NCBI GenBank assembly: GCA_947494925.1
Contig: CANLWS010000012.1
Coordinates: 124,001 to 188,000 of the forward strand
Reading direction: 5' to 3'
Length of the DNA: 64,000 bases
From: an uncultured Alteromonadaceae bacterium
GTDB lineage: Bacteria; Pseudomonadota; Gammaproteobacteria; Enterobacterales; Alteromonadaceae
Shown: piece by piece, positions 36,077 through 44,856 of the stretch
How positions within the stretch are numbered: the stretch's first letter is position 1
Layout of the letters: each line of letters starts with the position of its first letter
Translations under genes and position numbers: made by a program
Notes under the pieces: generated by a model
What the model was told of the DNA's origin: nothing
Seen by the model: the letters and a program-made list of their open reading frames with translations, nothing else
Databases searched by the model: none

Positions 36077-37435
36077 ATGTTAAAATCACTTGGCCTGCTA
36101 TTCGTTTTGCTAGTCCTGCTATGGTTTGCTCAGGCGAGTGCCCAAGACTCAAACGCTGGATTAGAAGAGCTATGGAGCGATGTTACCGAAGAGGATTCCA
36201 GTAACTCAACCTGGCTGTTAATTGATGGGTTTTCTGGCTACACCGAATTGGCCCCTCGTGTTTATCTTAAAGACCGAAACAGCTTTGCCAATGATGAGCA
36301 GCTCTTATCTACGACTGAAATAGAAATTGATGCCACTTTTACTAGTAACATTACAGGTTATTTGCGACCCAGATTATTCTTTGATTTGGCCGACAGTAAA
36401 TTTCAACGGCTTGAGTTATTTGAAATGTACATCACTTATGTACAAGAAAACTGGGACCTTCGAGTTGGTCAATTTGTTGAAAACTGGGGGATTACCGATA
36501 CCTTTAACCCCGTTGATGTGTTAAATCGTCGTGACCTGAGTACACAACTATTGGATACCACACGACTCGGTGAAGCTGGTGTACGTGCACGCTGGTTATT
36601 CAAAGGCAACGATTTGTTGGGAGAACCTACACTCTCGTTTTATTTTCTCCCTTGGTTTCAAAGAGCACGCTTTGCTCCTGATAAGCAGCGATTGGGTCTG
36701 GGCAGTGAAGCAGTGTCTTTTGAAGAAAAACAAGAATTCGAGCCAGATAGCAACGAAGCGTATTTTTATGCATTACGCTATCAAAGCACACTGAATACGA
36801 CTTTATTTAATGCTGACATACAACTTATTGCCAGCAAAGGTGCTGATAAATATCCCTTAATTCGACCTTTAAATTCAGCGACGTCGGCGCCCATTTACTA
36901 CGGCAAACGTATTATCGGAGCGGGTGTTCGCGCTGTTCCCAACAGCAGCAACCTTGCTAGATTCACTTTTAAATTGGAAGTTGTGCAAAATAATCCCTAT
37001 GCCTTTGACAATACTCCTACAGCTATCCCCAATGCATATCGGGCACAGGTTATAGGGTTTGACTGGGATAGTTACAACATGTTGAAAAAACAAGATCAAC
37101 TGACCCTGACACTGGAATATGCAAATGAATCCGGTGTTAGCCGGGCAGAAAGTGATACATTTTCCAGGGCTTTTAGTGACGATTTGATTATGCGCCTTTA
37201 TTGGCAGGCCGGTGACTTTGACCGCACCTCCATTGAGCTAAGAGGAATTTATGATTTGGATAATAATGAGCATGTTGCAGAGGTTACCTACGCAACGTCA
37301 CTACTAAAACTACATGAAGATCTAAAAATTGAGCTAAGCGCCATATATGTAAAACCTTCATCCGATCCTTCTGCAACCTACAGCCAGTTACCAGACTACA
37401 CATCAGCAGCGATGGCATTGCGATTTGATTTCTAG
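36077..37435 (+). CDS. Outer-membrane beta-barrel protein of the RND/LolA-like operon
   Basis: 452 residues from ATG 36077; a TTG at 36068 is in frame but weaker. A signal peptide (LKSLGLLFVLLVLLWFAQASAQ) precedes alternating amphipathic strands, for example WDLRVGQFVENWGITDTFNP, and it ends in the aromatic F-x-F (ALRFDF) of outer-membrane barrels. Resembles DUF1302-like or alginate-export-like barrels; I am not certain which. It is 13 bp downstream of the LolA-like gene and completes a three-component set (RND, periplasmic carrier, barrel). A gene-free gap of 233 bp follows. Confidence 0.75.
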   Translation: MLKSLGLLFVLLVLLWFAQASAQDSNAGLEELWSDVTEEDSSNSTWLLIDGFSGYTELAPRVYLKDRNSFANDEQLLSTTEIEIDATFTSNITGYLRPRLFFDLADSKFQRLELFEMYITYVQENWDLRVGQFVENWGITDTFNPVDVLNRRDLSTQLLDTTRLGEAGVRARWLFKGNDLLGEPTLSFYFLPWFQRARFAPDKQRLGLGSEAVSFEEKQEFEPDSNEAYFYALRYQSTLNTTLFNADIQLIASKGADKYPLIRPLNSATSAPIYYGKRIIGAGVRAVPNSSNLARFTFKLEVVQNNPYAFDNTPTAIPNAYRAQVIGFDWDSYNMLKKQDQLTLTLEYANESGVSRAESDTFSRAFSDDLIMRLYWQAGDFDRTSIELRGIYDLDNNEHVAEVTYATSLLKLHEDLKIELSAIYVKPSSDPSATYSQLPDYTSAAMALRFDF

Positions 37436-37668
37436 ACTATTCTATCTACTCTTCATATTGTCAGCGCAATCAAACGATAGTCATTTCTCTATACTTGCAT
37501 ATGAGCATCTCAAATTATTGTCTGTTTAAATGAAACGTTGTTCTCTTCTATATCTATCTATGGTTTTAAGTAGTGAATCCAATCCGTATTCGGCTTGATA
37601 TAAAACAATGACTAAAACTGGAAATTATTAGCAAACGGAAGAGCCAGATAAAAGCTGTTTTTTACGCC

Positions 37669-37995
37669 TTAGTTGTCGACATTTGATACAGCCCATTTAT
37701 GCATCTCGTTAAAAAATTTGCTTAATGCCTCTGCCTTTGGTGTAGCACTATACTCAACCCGTGGTGGCACTTCAGCGAAGATTTCTCGCGTTACCAAACC
37801 GTCCTTTTCTAAAGCACGAAGTTGACTAGTCAACATGGTTTGGGTTATCCCGGTAATTTCGCGCCGCAATTCATTGAATCGTTTAGTACCACCAAATATT
37901 AGGATCCTCAGAATCCATAGTTTCCATTTTCCGCCAATCATTGAGATGACTTTATCAAAGCCATCGCAGGAGGCCATTTCTTTCTGTGTTGGCAT
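37669..37995 (-). CDS. HxlR family transcriptional regulator
   Basis: 108 residues from ATG 37995, with AAAGG 8 bp before it; a TTG at 38013 is also in frame but lacks a good ribosome site. Winged helix typical of HxlR: MIGGKWKLWILRIL, RFNELRREITGITQTMLT, RALEKDGLVTREIF and PPRVEYSATPKAEAL. Cys10 near the N terminus (ASCDGFDK) occupies the position of the redox-sensing cysteine of YodB/HypR/QorR-like members, which respond to electrophiles, quinones or hypochlorite. It is divergent from a GST gene, with promoter motif C between them, and probably acts on motifs A, B and C. Confidence 0.92.
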   Translation of the reverse strand: MPTQKEMASCDGFDKVISMIGGKWKLWILRILIFGGTKRFNELRREITGITQTMLTSQLRALEKDGLVTREIFAEVPPRVEYSATPKAEALSKFFNEMHKWAVSNVDN

Positions 37996-38022
37996 ATCGC
38001 TAACCTTTATCAATTTTCTTGT

Positions 38023-38091
38023 TAGGTATCAAAATAATACTATGTAGTATTTTTCTGCCTTCTTGTATAAAGATACTATTGCATGTCTAAT
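38023..38091 (+). promoter_or_regulatory. Shared HxlR-type promoter motif, copy C
   Basis: TAGGTATCA, 3 bp, TAATACTAT (38023-38043) runs into TACTATGTA at 38038-38046, then 8 bp, then CTGCCTTCTTGT at 38055-38066. TTGTAT at 38063, 17 bp spacer, TCTAAT at 38086 is a good promoter. The CTGCC element starts 69 bp before the GST start, exactly as at copy A. It lies between the divergent HxlR and GST genes, consistent with autoregulation. Confidence 0.75.
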
Positions 38092-38123
38092 CTATTATCA
38101 ACTGCAAAAAATGGAGACTTAAT

Positions 38124-38789
38124 GTGTCTATAAAACTTTATGCTATCAGTGGTGCCCCGAGCGCATGGCGAGTGCTTTTAGGATTAACGTTTAAACAACT
38201 TCCCTACGAAGTGCATTACCTTAACTTTTCTGAGCAAGAAAATAAGTCTGATAACTACCTAGAACTTAACCCACGAGGAACCGTGCCCACGTTAGTGACC
38301 AGAAGCGCGATTATTCGTGACTCCATCGCCATTCTCGCCTGGCTAGATAGAGCCTACCCTGGAAAACCACTATTTGGCCGTTCCGCGGAACAGGCAGCCC
38401 ATATTTGGCAGGTAACGATGGAAGCCAGCGAGCATCTACGAAACGCCAATAAAGGGCTTTTACTACCCATCTTTTTTCAAGGCGTTGAAAACAAAACCGA
38501 AGTGTTGGAACAAGCTGCTGTTATCCAACGAGCTGAATTGAAAACGTTAGACATCTCTCTAGGTGGACATGACTTTTTTGGTGAAGACATTCCCTGCGCT
38601 GCAGATGCCGTCTGTTTTCCTGAAGTTCGCATGCTGAAAAGAGCGTTGGAAACGAAACCGTCATTAATGACTGACTTGGGCTATCAAACCGATTTATCTG
38701 ATTTTCCAAATCTTGCTGATTGGTTAGCTCGGATAGAAGAGTGGCGAGATGTGAAAAAGACAATGCCACCTCACTGGCTGCAACAGTAA
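38124..38789 (+). CDS. Glutathione S-transferase family protein
   Basis: 221 residues, GTG start with GGAG 8 bp upstream (an ATG two bases earlier reads into a stop). N-terminal thioredoxin-like domain with GAPSAWRVLLGLTFKQLPYE, NPRGTVPTLVTRSAIIRDSI (cis-Pro, then the glutathione-binding DS pair) and the helical C-terminal domain. It is unlike the GST at 25615 in sequence. Divergent from and presumably regulated by the adjacent HxlR protein through motif C; likely a detoxification enzyme. Confidence 0.89.
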   Translation: MSIKLYAISGAPSAWRVLLGLTFKQLPYEVHYLNFSEQENKSDNYLELNPRGTVPTLVTRSAIIRDSIAILAWLDRAYPGKPLFGRSAEQAAHIWQVTMEASEHLRNANKGLLLPIFFQGVENKTEVLEQAAVIQRAELKTLDISLGGHDFFGEDIPCAADAVCFPEVRMLKRALETKPSLMTDLGYQTDLSDFPNLADWLARIEEWRDVKKTMPPHWLQQ

Positions 38790-38893
38790 GCGCGAAAATT
38801 GGGTTTCAAATGTACTAGGTGGCTAAAGGGTAAAGCGATACTATTTGGCAGTAAGATCAACACTACTTTACCCACACTGATCTCCCAGCCTTG

Positions 38894-39460
38894 CTATCGA
38901 ATCTGCTCCGTGTTGTCAATCCAACCTTCAACATGCGAGAACCCAGTGTAACTTCTACCATGTTGCTGCTCGCATATTCGCGTTAATGATTGGTCATAAA
39001 ATTTTACCGTTGAAAAATCTTCAAAGAAAGTGACGTAGTAAGGCTCACATTCTTTGCTTTGAAACTGTTGCCCGGTTAACTTTGAACGATGTTTTACTGA
39101 AAAATCATCAACTGTTTTTCCGATTACAACTCCGACATGTTCGAGCCCCATAGGATAGACGCGCCGGTGAACGGGGCCAATCAATTCAATCGTATTTAAC
39201 GTATGACCATTGCTGAGGGCTCTGGGAGACTTCAGTTGCATTATTGATATAGGGCGGCCATTCCAAACATTCTCTATATTTGATTTGCAATGACTTTCTA
39301 TTTCGTCGCGCTTTGCCAGATACTCTTTATACGTTGCTGTTCGGTAAGCAAAGTGACTAATTTCACACCCTTTTATATCTATATCAAGTTTAGATAATCT
39401 ATCTACTTGACGGTCAAAAAATTGATTGTAATCACCAATAACTGAATGTAATTTGTTCAT
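38894..39460 (-). CDS. VOC family protein, YecM-like
   Basis: 188 residues from ATG 39460, the same length as E. coli YecM. Recognisable family pieces are ISHFAYRTATYKEYLAKRDE, WNGRPISIMQLKSP and GLEHVGVVIG. YecM is a vicinal-oxygen-chelate fold protein of unknown activity. The frame stays open to 39664, but the extra 68 codons have no family match or ribosome site and I exclude them. The YecM assignment is from motif memory, so moderate confidence. Confidence 0.72.
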   Translation of the reverse strand: MNKLHSVIGDYNQFFDRQVDRLSKLDIDIKGCEISHFAYRTATYKEYLAKRDEIESHCKSNIENVWNGRPISIMQLKSPRALSNGHTLNTIELIGPVHRRVYPMGLEHVGVVIGKTVDDFSVKHRSKLTGQQFQSKECEPYYVTFFEDFSTVKFYDQSLTRICEQQHGRSYTGFSHVEGWIDNTEQIR

Positions 39461-39805
39461 GTTTGATATCCGTCTTAGTATTTCACCTGTCAATCGAGCT
39501 AATAACCTTAAGCGAATTAAATATATAGGATTAAGAGGGAGTAAGCCAAAACGAAATGGACTTGTTTGGGTCCAAATGAACGGTAAAAATACACTCTTGT
39601 CAAACCCGGAGTACAAAGCCCCACTAAGTGGTAAACCTAATTCTGTTGCGTACTGTTCATCCACACAATCTGAATTGCAGGTTATAGATATAGTCAGAAC
39701 AATATCCAGACAACTCGTCTACTAGTTTCCCACATTTAATAAGCTCAGAACCAATTTAGATAAGGATTGGAAGTTGTTAACCATGCTGGTTTGATTTATT
39801 CTCTA
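39461..39805. other. Intergenic region, no gene seen
   Basis: About 345 bp between the YecM-like gene and the GH9 gene; divergent arrangement, so it should carry both promoters. I see no convincing motif or RNA gene. Part of it is an open frame continuing from the minus-strand gene, judged accidental. Confidence 0.55.
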
Positions 39806-39832
39806 ATGAAAACGTTTACATTGGGTTTTGTT

Positions 39833-41596
39833 ATGCGCATACAAGTCTTTATATTGACGCCGGTTTTGTTGGTTTTAAATGGCTGTGGTGGCAGTGGCTC
39901 TGCTCTGAATACGGCAGCACCCACTCAACCTGAGCCGCCGCCTGCGCCTGTCACACCTGATCCACCAGTTCAAGAAGGTTTGATCAAATTGAATCAGGTG
40001 GGTTTTTTACCAAATGCGAAAAAAGTGGCCATAATTCCTGGTGAAGGAGAGCGGGAATTTATTGTTGTTAATACGATGGACAATAGTCAGGTTATGGCGG
40101 GTTCTTTAAGTAGCCATGCTGTCTGGGCACCTTCCCAGGAACAAGTAAGCCAGGCAGATTTTAGTCAAGTGACATCTGAAGGTAGCTATCGGTTAGACAT
40201 AATGGGTAGCGACTTATCTGCAGAATTTGTGATTGATGATAATGCCTTAGGTGATGTGCACGATGCGGCATTGAAATCTTACTATTTTAATCGCGCCACT
40301 GCGGCGCTAGAAGCGGAATATGCAGATAAGTGGTCCAGACCAATGGGTCATCCTGATGAACAGGTTCTTGTTCATGCGTCAGCGAGTTCAACCGAGCGAC
40401 CAGCCGGTTTTCAGGTATCCGCACCAAAAGGTTGGTATGACGCCGGCGATTACAACAAATACATAGTTAATTCGGGTATTTCTACTTACACCTTGATGAT
40501 TTCCTACCTTCATCACTCAGCGTTTTATCAACAACGGGATATTGGCATTCCTGAATCAAACGACGCTATCCCCGATATTCTGAATGAAGTGAAGTGGAAT
40601 CTGGACTGGATGCAGGCAATGCAGGACCCCAATGATGGCGGGGTTTATCATAAACTTACCACGTTAAATTTCTCCGGCGAGTTGATGCCTCACGAGGCCA
40701 ACGCGCAACGCTATGTAGTGCAAAAAAGTACAGCTGCAACTTTGAATTTTAGCGCTGTAATGGCAGTGGCTAGCAGAGTCTACTCTCCGTATTTTCCAGA
40801 ACTGGCACAAGAATACGCTCGTCAGGCAGAGCTCGCCTGGGAATGGGCGCAAGAAAATGAAAATGTGCCTTATGTTCAACCTGATGATGTGTCCACAGGT
40901 CAATATGGCGACACGAATTTCAACGATGAATTCGCATGGGCTGCCGCTGAACTCTATCTTATGACGGAAAAAGAAGAATATCTGCAACGATTTAATCAGC
41001 TTGATATACAACCAACAGTACCGGGCTGGCCTGATACTTCCTCACTTGGCTATATTTCACTGCTAACAAACAACAAAGGATTATTGTCTGACGAACAGCT
41101 ATCTCAATACCAAAATCGTTTACTTGATCTGGCTTCCGGTATTGTTGCCATGGATCAGGAATCAGCTTACCAGGTAGCAATGCAGAACAATGATTTTGTG
41201 TGGGGTAGTAATTCCGTCGCATTGAATAAGGCACTCATTTTATTGCAAGCCTTCCGACTGACTGAAAACACGGATTTTAAACATGCTGCCAATGGATTAC
41301 TGGACTATGTGCTGGGACGCAACCCGACAGATTATTCTTACGTTACCGGCTTTGGAACAAAATCACCTATGGATATCCACCACAGGCAGTCCAGAGCTGA
41401 TGAAATTACTGAGCCTGTTCCTGGTTTTGTAGCGGGTGGCGCGCAAAATGGACAACAAGACGGGTGTAGCTACCCATCTGGTTTACCTGCAACGTCATAT
41501 GTGGATGATTGGTGCAGCTACTCCACAAACGAAATTGCTATCAACTGGAATGCACCCTTGGTTTATGTGTTGGCTGGAATGCAGGCGGAAAATTGA
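39833..41596 (+). CDS. GH9 family endoglucanase, lipoprotein
   Basis: 587 residues from ATG 39833; ATG 39806 is also in frame. A lipoprotein signal ends VLNGC (Cys about residue 18), then a Pro-rich linker. An N-terminal immunoglobulin-like CelD_N domain (LIKLNQVGFLPNAKKV) precedes the (alpha/alpha)6 barrel: GWYDAGDYNKYIVNSG (catalytic Asp), a later IHHRQSRADEI, and the catalytic Glu in STNEIAINWNAPLVYV. It should cleave beta-1,4 glucan at the outer membrane or outside. No cellulose gene cluster accompanies it; the only possible companion nearby is the beta-propeller gene downstream. Confidence 0.92.
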   Translation: MRIQVFILTPVLLVLNGCGGSGSALNTAAPTQPEPPPAPVTPDPPVQEGLIKLNQVGFLPNAKKVAIIPGEGEREFIVVNTMDNSQVMAGSLSSHAVWAPSQEQVSQADFSQVTSEGSYRLDIMGSDLSAEFVIDDNALGDVHDAALKSYYFNRATAALEAEYADKWSRPMGHPDEQVLVHASASSTERPAGFQVSAPKGWYDAGDYNKYIVNSGISTYTLMISYLHHSAFYQQRDIGIPESNDAIPDILNEVKWNLDWMQAMQDPNDGGVYHKLTTLNFSGELMPHEANAQRYVVQKSTAATLNFSAVMAVASRVYSPYFPELAQEYARQAELAWEWAQENENVPYVQPDDVSTGQYGDTNFNDEFAWAAAELYLMTEKEEYLQRFNQLDIQPTVPGWPDTSSLGYISLLTNNKGLLSDEQLSQYQNRLLDLASGIVAMDQESAYQVAMQNNDFVWGSNSVALNKALILLQAFRLTENTDFKHAANGLLDYVLGRNPTDYSYVTGFGTKSPMDIHHRQSRADEITEPVPGFVAGGAQNGQQDGCSYPSGLPATSYVDDWCSYSTNEIAINWNAPLVYVLAGMQAEN

Positions 41597-41805
41597 TCCC
41601 TATTGCTTAGAAGCCCAATCGCTGTGCAGGGCTAAAAACTAGTTTGGCCCAATCAAAGCGGTTTGGGCTGAGTATTTTTCAGCGTAATTCTTTCAATGAT
41701 GTCTAAGTACTAACTGTTTTCGAGCCACGGAAGGCATCAGTAAAACATCCCCAATCTTAAACTTGTTCGTGGGTTGCCCCAAAATATTATGAGGGCTAGA
41801 CTGAG

Positions 41806-43020
41806 ATGACATTCATCTCACTATTTGGCGCTTATATGGATATTTCTCGCTCTTTTGGGCCCCTTTGGCATACATCTACATCCAGTACCCTTCAAGTAAA
41901 TTCAGTGGCTATCAGCGGGGACGGGCAGCGCTGTTTTTTTGGCACATCCAGTGAATATGGGGATGGCCAGTTTAGTGTGCAGTGTTATTCAGGTGATGGA
42001 CAACGTCTGTGGCAACAAACTGTGACACCACCTGATGCACAACAAGGTGTTTTCTGGGTGGCGATAAGTGCAAATGGTGCTTATTCGGCAGCTGGTGGAG
42101 AAACGGCCAAAGATAGTGGCTTTCTGACGGCGTTTAACGCTGCCTGTGGTACCAAATTACTCGATACGACTTTACCCGCAAGAGTCAATCAGGTCTCCTT
42201 GTCAGCCAGTGGAGATAGCCTGTTGGTGGTGTTTGCTAATTCAGTTCAACTTTATAAACTTAACGCCGTTGGTGCTGCCTTTGAACTGGTTAGTCAGCAG
42301 GACTTATCTCCTTATTACCTGAACAGCGCTGTAATATCTGAAAATGGACAAACCGCAATAGTGTCGGCCATGCTCTATTCGGATGATGGCAGCAGTACGC
42401 AAGGTGCAGTATTTAATTTTGCAGTCGCAGATGAGTATTTATCCCTGGTTCAAAAATATCCCCTGGACGCTGCGGGACCAATGCGCGTGGCTGTCACTGC
42501 GGCCGGGGAAGCATTTGGCGCATCCTTGCATGATGGTAGCTGCGTTGTATACAAAGCATCTGCAGACGCCCAGCCACTTTGGACGTACATGCCCGACAAA
42601 CCCAATCTGAGCGTAGCTTACGCATTTGATTTGACCTTAAATTCCAAAGGGCAATTGATCGTTGCCTGTGGTGCAAACCTCTATGATTCGGTAAATGGCG
42701 GCTATTTGTATTTACTGCAGACTGAATGGACGGAGGAAAGTGACCAACCCGAACTGTTATGGGATACAGAATTGGACTACGCAGCGAATCCCGGTGTTAG
42801 TCTGGATCTAAATGCCTGCTACGTGACGGCAACGGATGGAAAACCCAGTGACCCGCCCAAAGAATCACCGGGCAATTTCTACCTGTTCGATGTAGCCAGC
42901 GGCAATCAACTTTGGCAATTTCCTACCTCACAAATGAACTGGCCTATGGTCTTAGCCGCCAATGGCAGTGCAGCCTTTGGCGGCAGTGATAATGGCGCAG
43001 TGTACTACTGGAATCTATAG
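41806..43020 (+). CDS. Beta-propeller (WD40/PQQ-like) protein
   Basis: 404 residues; a second ATG at 41836 is possible. Repeating blades contain VNSVAISGDGQRCFFGT, GVFWVAISANGAYSAAG and RLWQQTVTPPDAQ or NQLWQFPTSQ, giving a tryptophan- and Asp-Gly-rich propeller of about 6-7 blades. No signal peptide or membrane segment, which is unusual for PQQ-like propellers. Function unknown; it stands alone between the GH9 gene and the TldD gene. Confidence 0.76.
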   Translation: MTFISLFGAYMDISRSFGPLWHTSTSSTLQVNSVAISGDGQRCFFGTSSEYGDGQFSVQCYSGDGQRLWQQTVTPPDAQQGVFWVAISANGAYSAAGGETAKDSGFLTAFNAACGTKLLDTTLPARVNQVSLSASGDSLLVVFANSVQLYKLNAVGAAFELVSQQDLSPYYLNSAVISENGQTAIVSAMLYSDDGSSTQGAVFNFAVADEYLSLVQKYPLDAAGPMRVAVTAAGEAFGASLHDGSCVVYKASADAQPLWTYMPDKPNLSVAYAFDLTLNSKGQLIVACGANLYDSVNGGYLYLLQTEWTEESDQPELLWDTELDYAANPGVSLDLNACYVTATDGKPSDPPKESPGNFYLFDVASGNQLWQFPTSQMNWPMVLAANGSAAFGGSDNGAVYYWNL

Positions 43021-43196
43021 ACTGGCTGCAGCAATGAGCCATTTGACACTTCCTGTTACGTATTTAGATCTAATAACTGACGGTTTGCACTTGTGCGATT
43101 TTTGTTCTTTGAAATACACTGAAGCGCGAGAAATTTTTAACACTAAAAAACGACAATAAATAATAAGAAACTTCTATACAGGCAGAGGAAAAGCAG

Positions 43197-44825
43197 ATGG
43201 AAAGACGAGAATTCATCAAACTGGGTGGGGTTGGCGCGAGCGCGTTAATGCTGCCTGTAAGTGGTATTGCAGTGTCGGCAGATCAATTGCTCGACAAGCC
43301 AATGGATGTAGCCTACAAGAAAAAACTGGCTGATATCGCGCTTAACGCGGCTAAAGCTAAAGGGGCAACTTATGCCGATGCTCGTATTGGTCGTTATCTC
43401 AATCAATTTGTAACTACCCGGGAAACGCGGGTGGATAATATTGTCAATACTGAGTCTGCTGGTATAGGCGTGCGTGTCATCGCTAATGGCACCTGGGGAT
43501 TTGCCTCCACATCCAATATGACACCAGACAGTGTGGCAAAAACCGCAGAAAGAGCCGTTGCGGTGGCAATGGCAAACTCCAAATTTCAGACCTCGCCGGT
43601 AAAACTGGCACCAGTCAAGGGAGTAGGTGAGGTCAGTTGGCAAACTCCACATACTAAAAATGCACTGGAAATTCCCATCAAAGACAAAGTCGATTTGTTG
43701 CTTACCGCAAATGATGCAGCCATGAAAAACGGTGCCAACTACATTACGTCCATTCTGTTCCTTGTGAATGAACAGAAGTACTTTGCCTCCACAGATGGCT
43801 CCTACATTGACCAAGACGTACATCGTTTATGGGCACCGTTCTTTGCGACAGCAATTGGTGAAAGTGGCTTTAAACAGCGCAATGGCCTGGGTAATCCAGT
43901 CGGCATGGGTTTTGAATACCTGGATGGTCGTAAAGAAGATAAAATTCAAGTCAGCGGTGCGAGCGTAGGCTACAAAAATTCCTATGATATTGTTGAAGAC
44001 GCCGCTGCAGCGGGCAAACAGCTCAAAGCTAAGTTGAAGGCCAGGTCGGTTGAGCCTGGTAAATACGATTTGGTATTGGATCCTGCTCACCTTATGCTCA
44101 CTATCCATGAATCTGTTGGACACCCTCTGGAGCTTGATCGTGTGCTTGGTTATGAAGCTAACTTCGCTGGAACCAGTTTCGCGACTTTGGATAAATGGCG
44201 CAGCAAAAATTTCCAGTATGGTTCAAAAATGGTCAATCTGTTCGCCGATAAAACCCAGGATTATTCCTTGGGCAATGTTGGCTATGACGATGAGGGTGTG
44301 AAAACCAAACAATGGGATCTGGTTAAGGATGGCATACTGGTTAACTATCAGGCCACCCGTGATCAGGTGCACATGATTGATCAGAACGAATCACATGGCT
44401 GTTGTTATTCACAGAGCTGGCGAGATGTGCAATTCCAACGCATGCCAAACGTGTCTTTGAAGCCGAATGAAAAAGACGTTTCTGCCGAGGACGTTATTAA
44501 AGATGTGGAAAACGGCATCTATATCGCAGGTAGAGGCTCATTCTCGATTGATCAACAACGTTATAACTTCCAGTTTGGTGGTCAACTATTTTACGAAATT
44601 AAAAACGGGAAAATAACAGAACAGATTGAAGACGTTGCTTATCAGTCTAATACCCAACAATTCTGGAACAGCTGCACAGCTATGGCTGGAAAGTCTGACT
44701 ACCGCTTAGGCGGGTCTTTCTTTGATGGAAAAGGCCAGCCTTCACAAGTCAGCGCGGTTTCTCATGGTTGCCCAACCACGAGATTCAACAATATTAATGT
44801 CATTAATACTGCGCGCAATGTGTAA
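43197..44825 (+). CDS. Tat-exported TldD-like metallopeptidase
   Basis: 542 residues. The N terminus ERREFIKLGGVGASALMLPV is a twin-arginine signal. The TldD/PmbA fold follows (KGATYADARIGRYLNQFV, GIGVRVIANGTWGFAST), with the zinc motif TIHESVGHPLELDR (HExxxH, near residue 304), so it is the catalytic TldD type. TldD acts with TldE/PmbA in cleaving unfolded peptides and maturing microcins. Export of this member to the periplasm is a direct prediction from the signal. The TldE-type partner follows at 44857. Confidence 0.93.
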   Translation: MERREFIKLGGVGASALMLPVSGIAVSADQLLDKPMDVAYKKKLADIALNAAKAKGATYADARIGRYLNQFVTTRETRVDNIVNTESAGIGVRVIANGTWGFASTSNMTPDSVAKTAERAVAVAMANSKFQTSPVKLAPVKGVGEVSWQTPHTKNALEIPIKDKVDLLLTANDAAMKNGANYITSILFLVNEQKYFASTDGSYIDQDVHRLWAPFFATAIGESGFKQRNGLGNPVGMGFEYLDGRKEDKIQVSGASVGYKNSYDIVEDAAAAGKQLKAKLKARSVEPGKYDLVLDPAHLMLTIHESVGHPLELDRVLGYEANFAGTSFATLDKWRSKNFQYGSKMVNLFADKTQDYSLGNVGYDDEGVKTKQWDLVKDGILVNYQATRDQVHMIDQNESHGCCYSQSWRDVQFQRMPNVSLKPNEKDVSAEDVIKDVENGIYIAGRGSFSIDQQRYNFQFGGQLFYEIKNGKITEQIEDVAYQSNTQQFWNSCTAMAGKSDYRLGGSFFDGKGQPSQVSAVSHGCPTTRFNNINVINTARNV

Positions 44826-44856
44826 GCCAGCAACGAATTGAAGGAAGAATAGAATT

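Noticed and set aside
38835-38860. GATACTATTTGGCAG after the GST gene as a fourth HxlR-type site
   Set aside because: It has one element only, without the inverted repeat or CTGCC spacing, and lies downstream of both neighbouring genes.
39461-39664. N-terminal extension of the YecM-like frame by 68 codons
   Set aside because: YecM has 188 residues from the internal ATG. The extension shows no family match, and the plus-strand frame overlapping it has no support either.
41647-41680. Possible terminator GCCCAA/TTGGGC after the GH9 gene
   Set aside because: The stem is only 6 bp with a 10-nt loop and the T run starts several bases later, so it is too weak to call.
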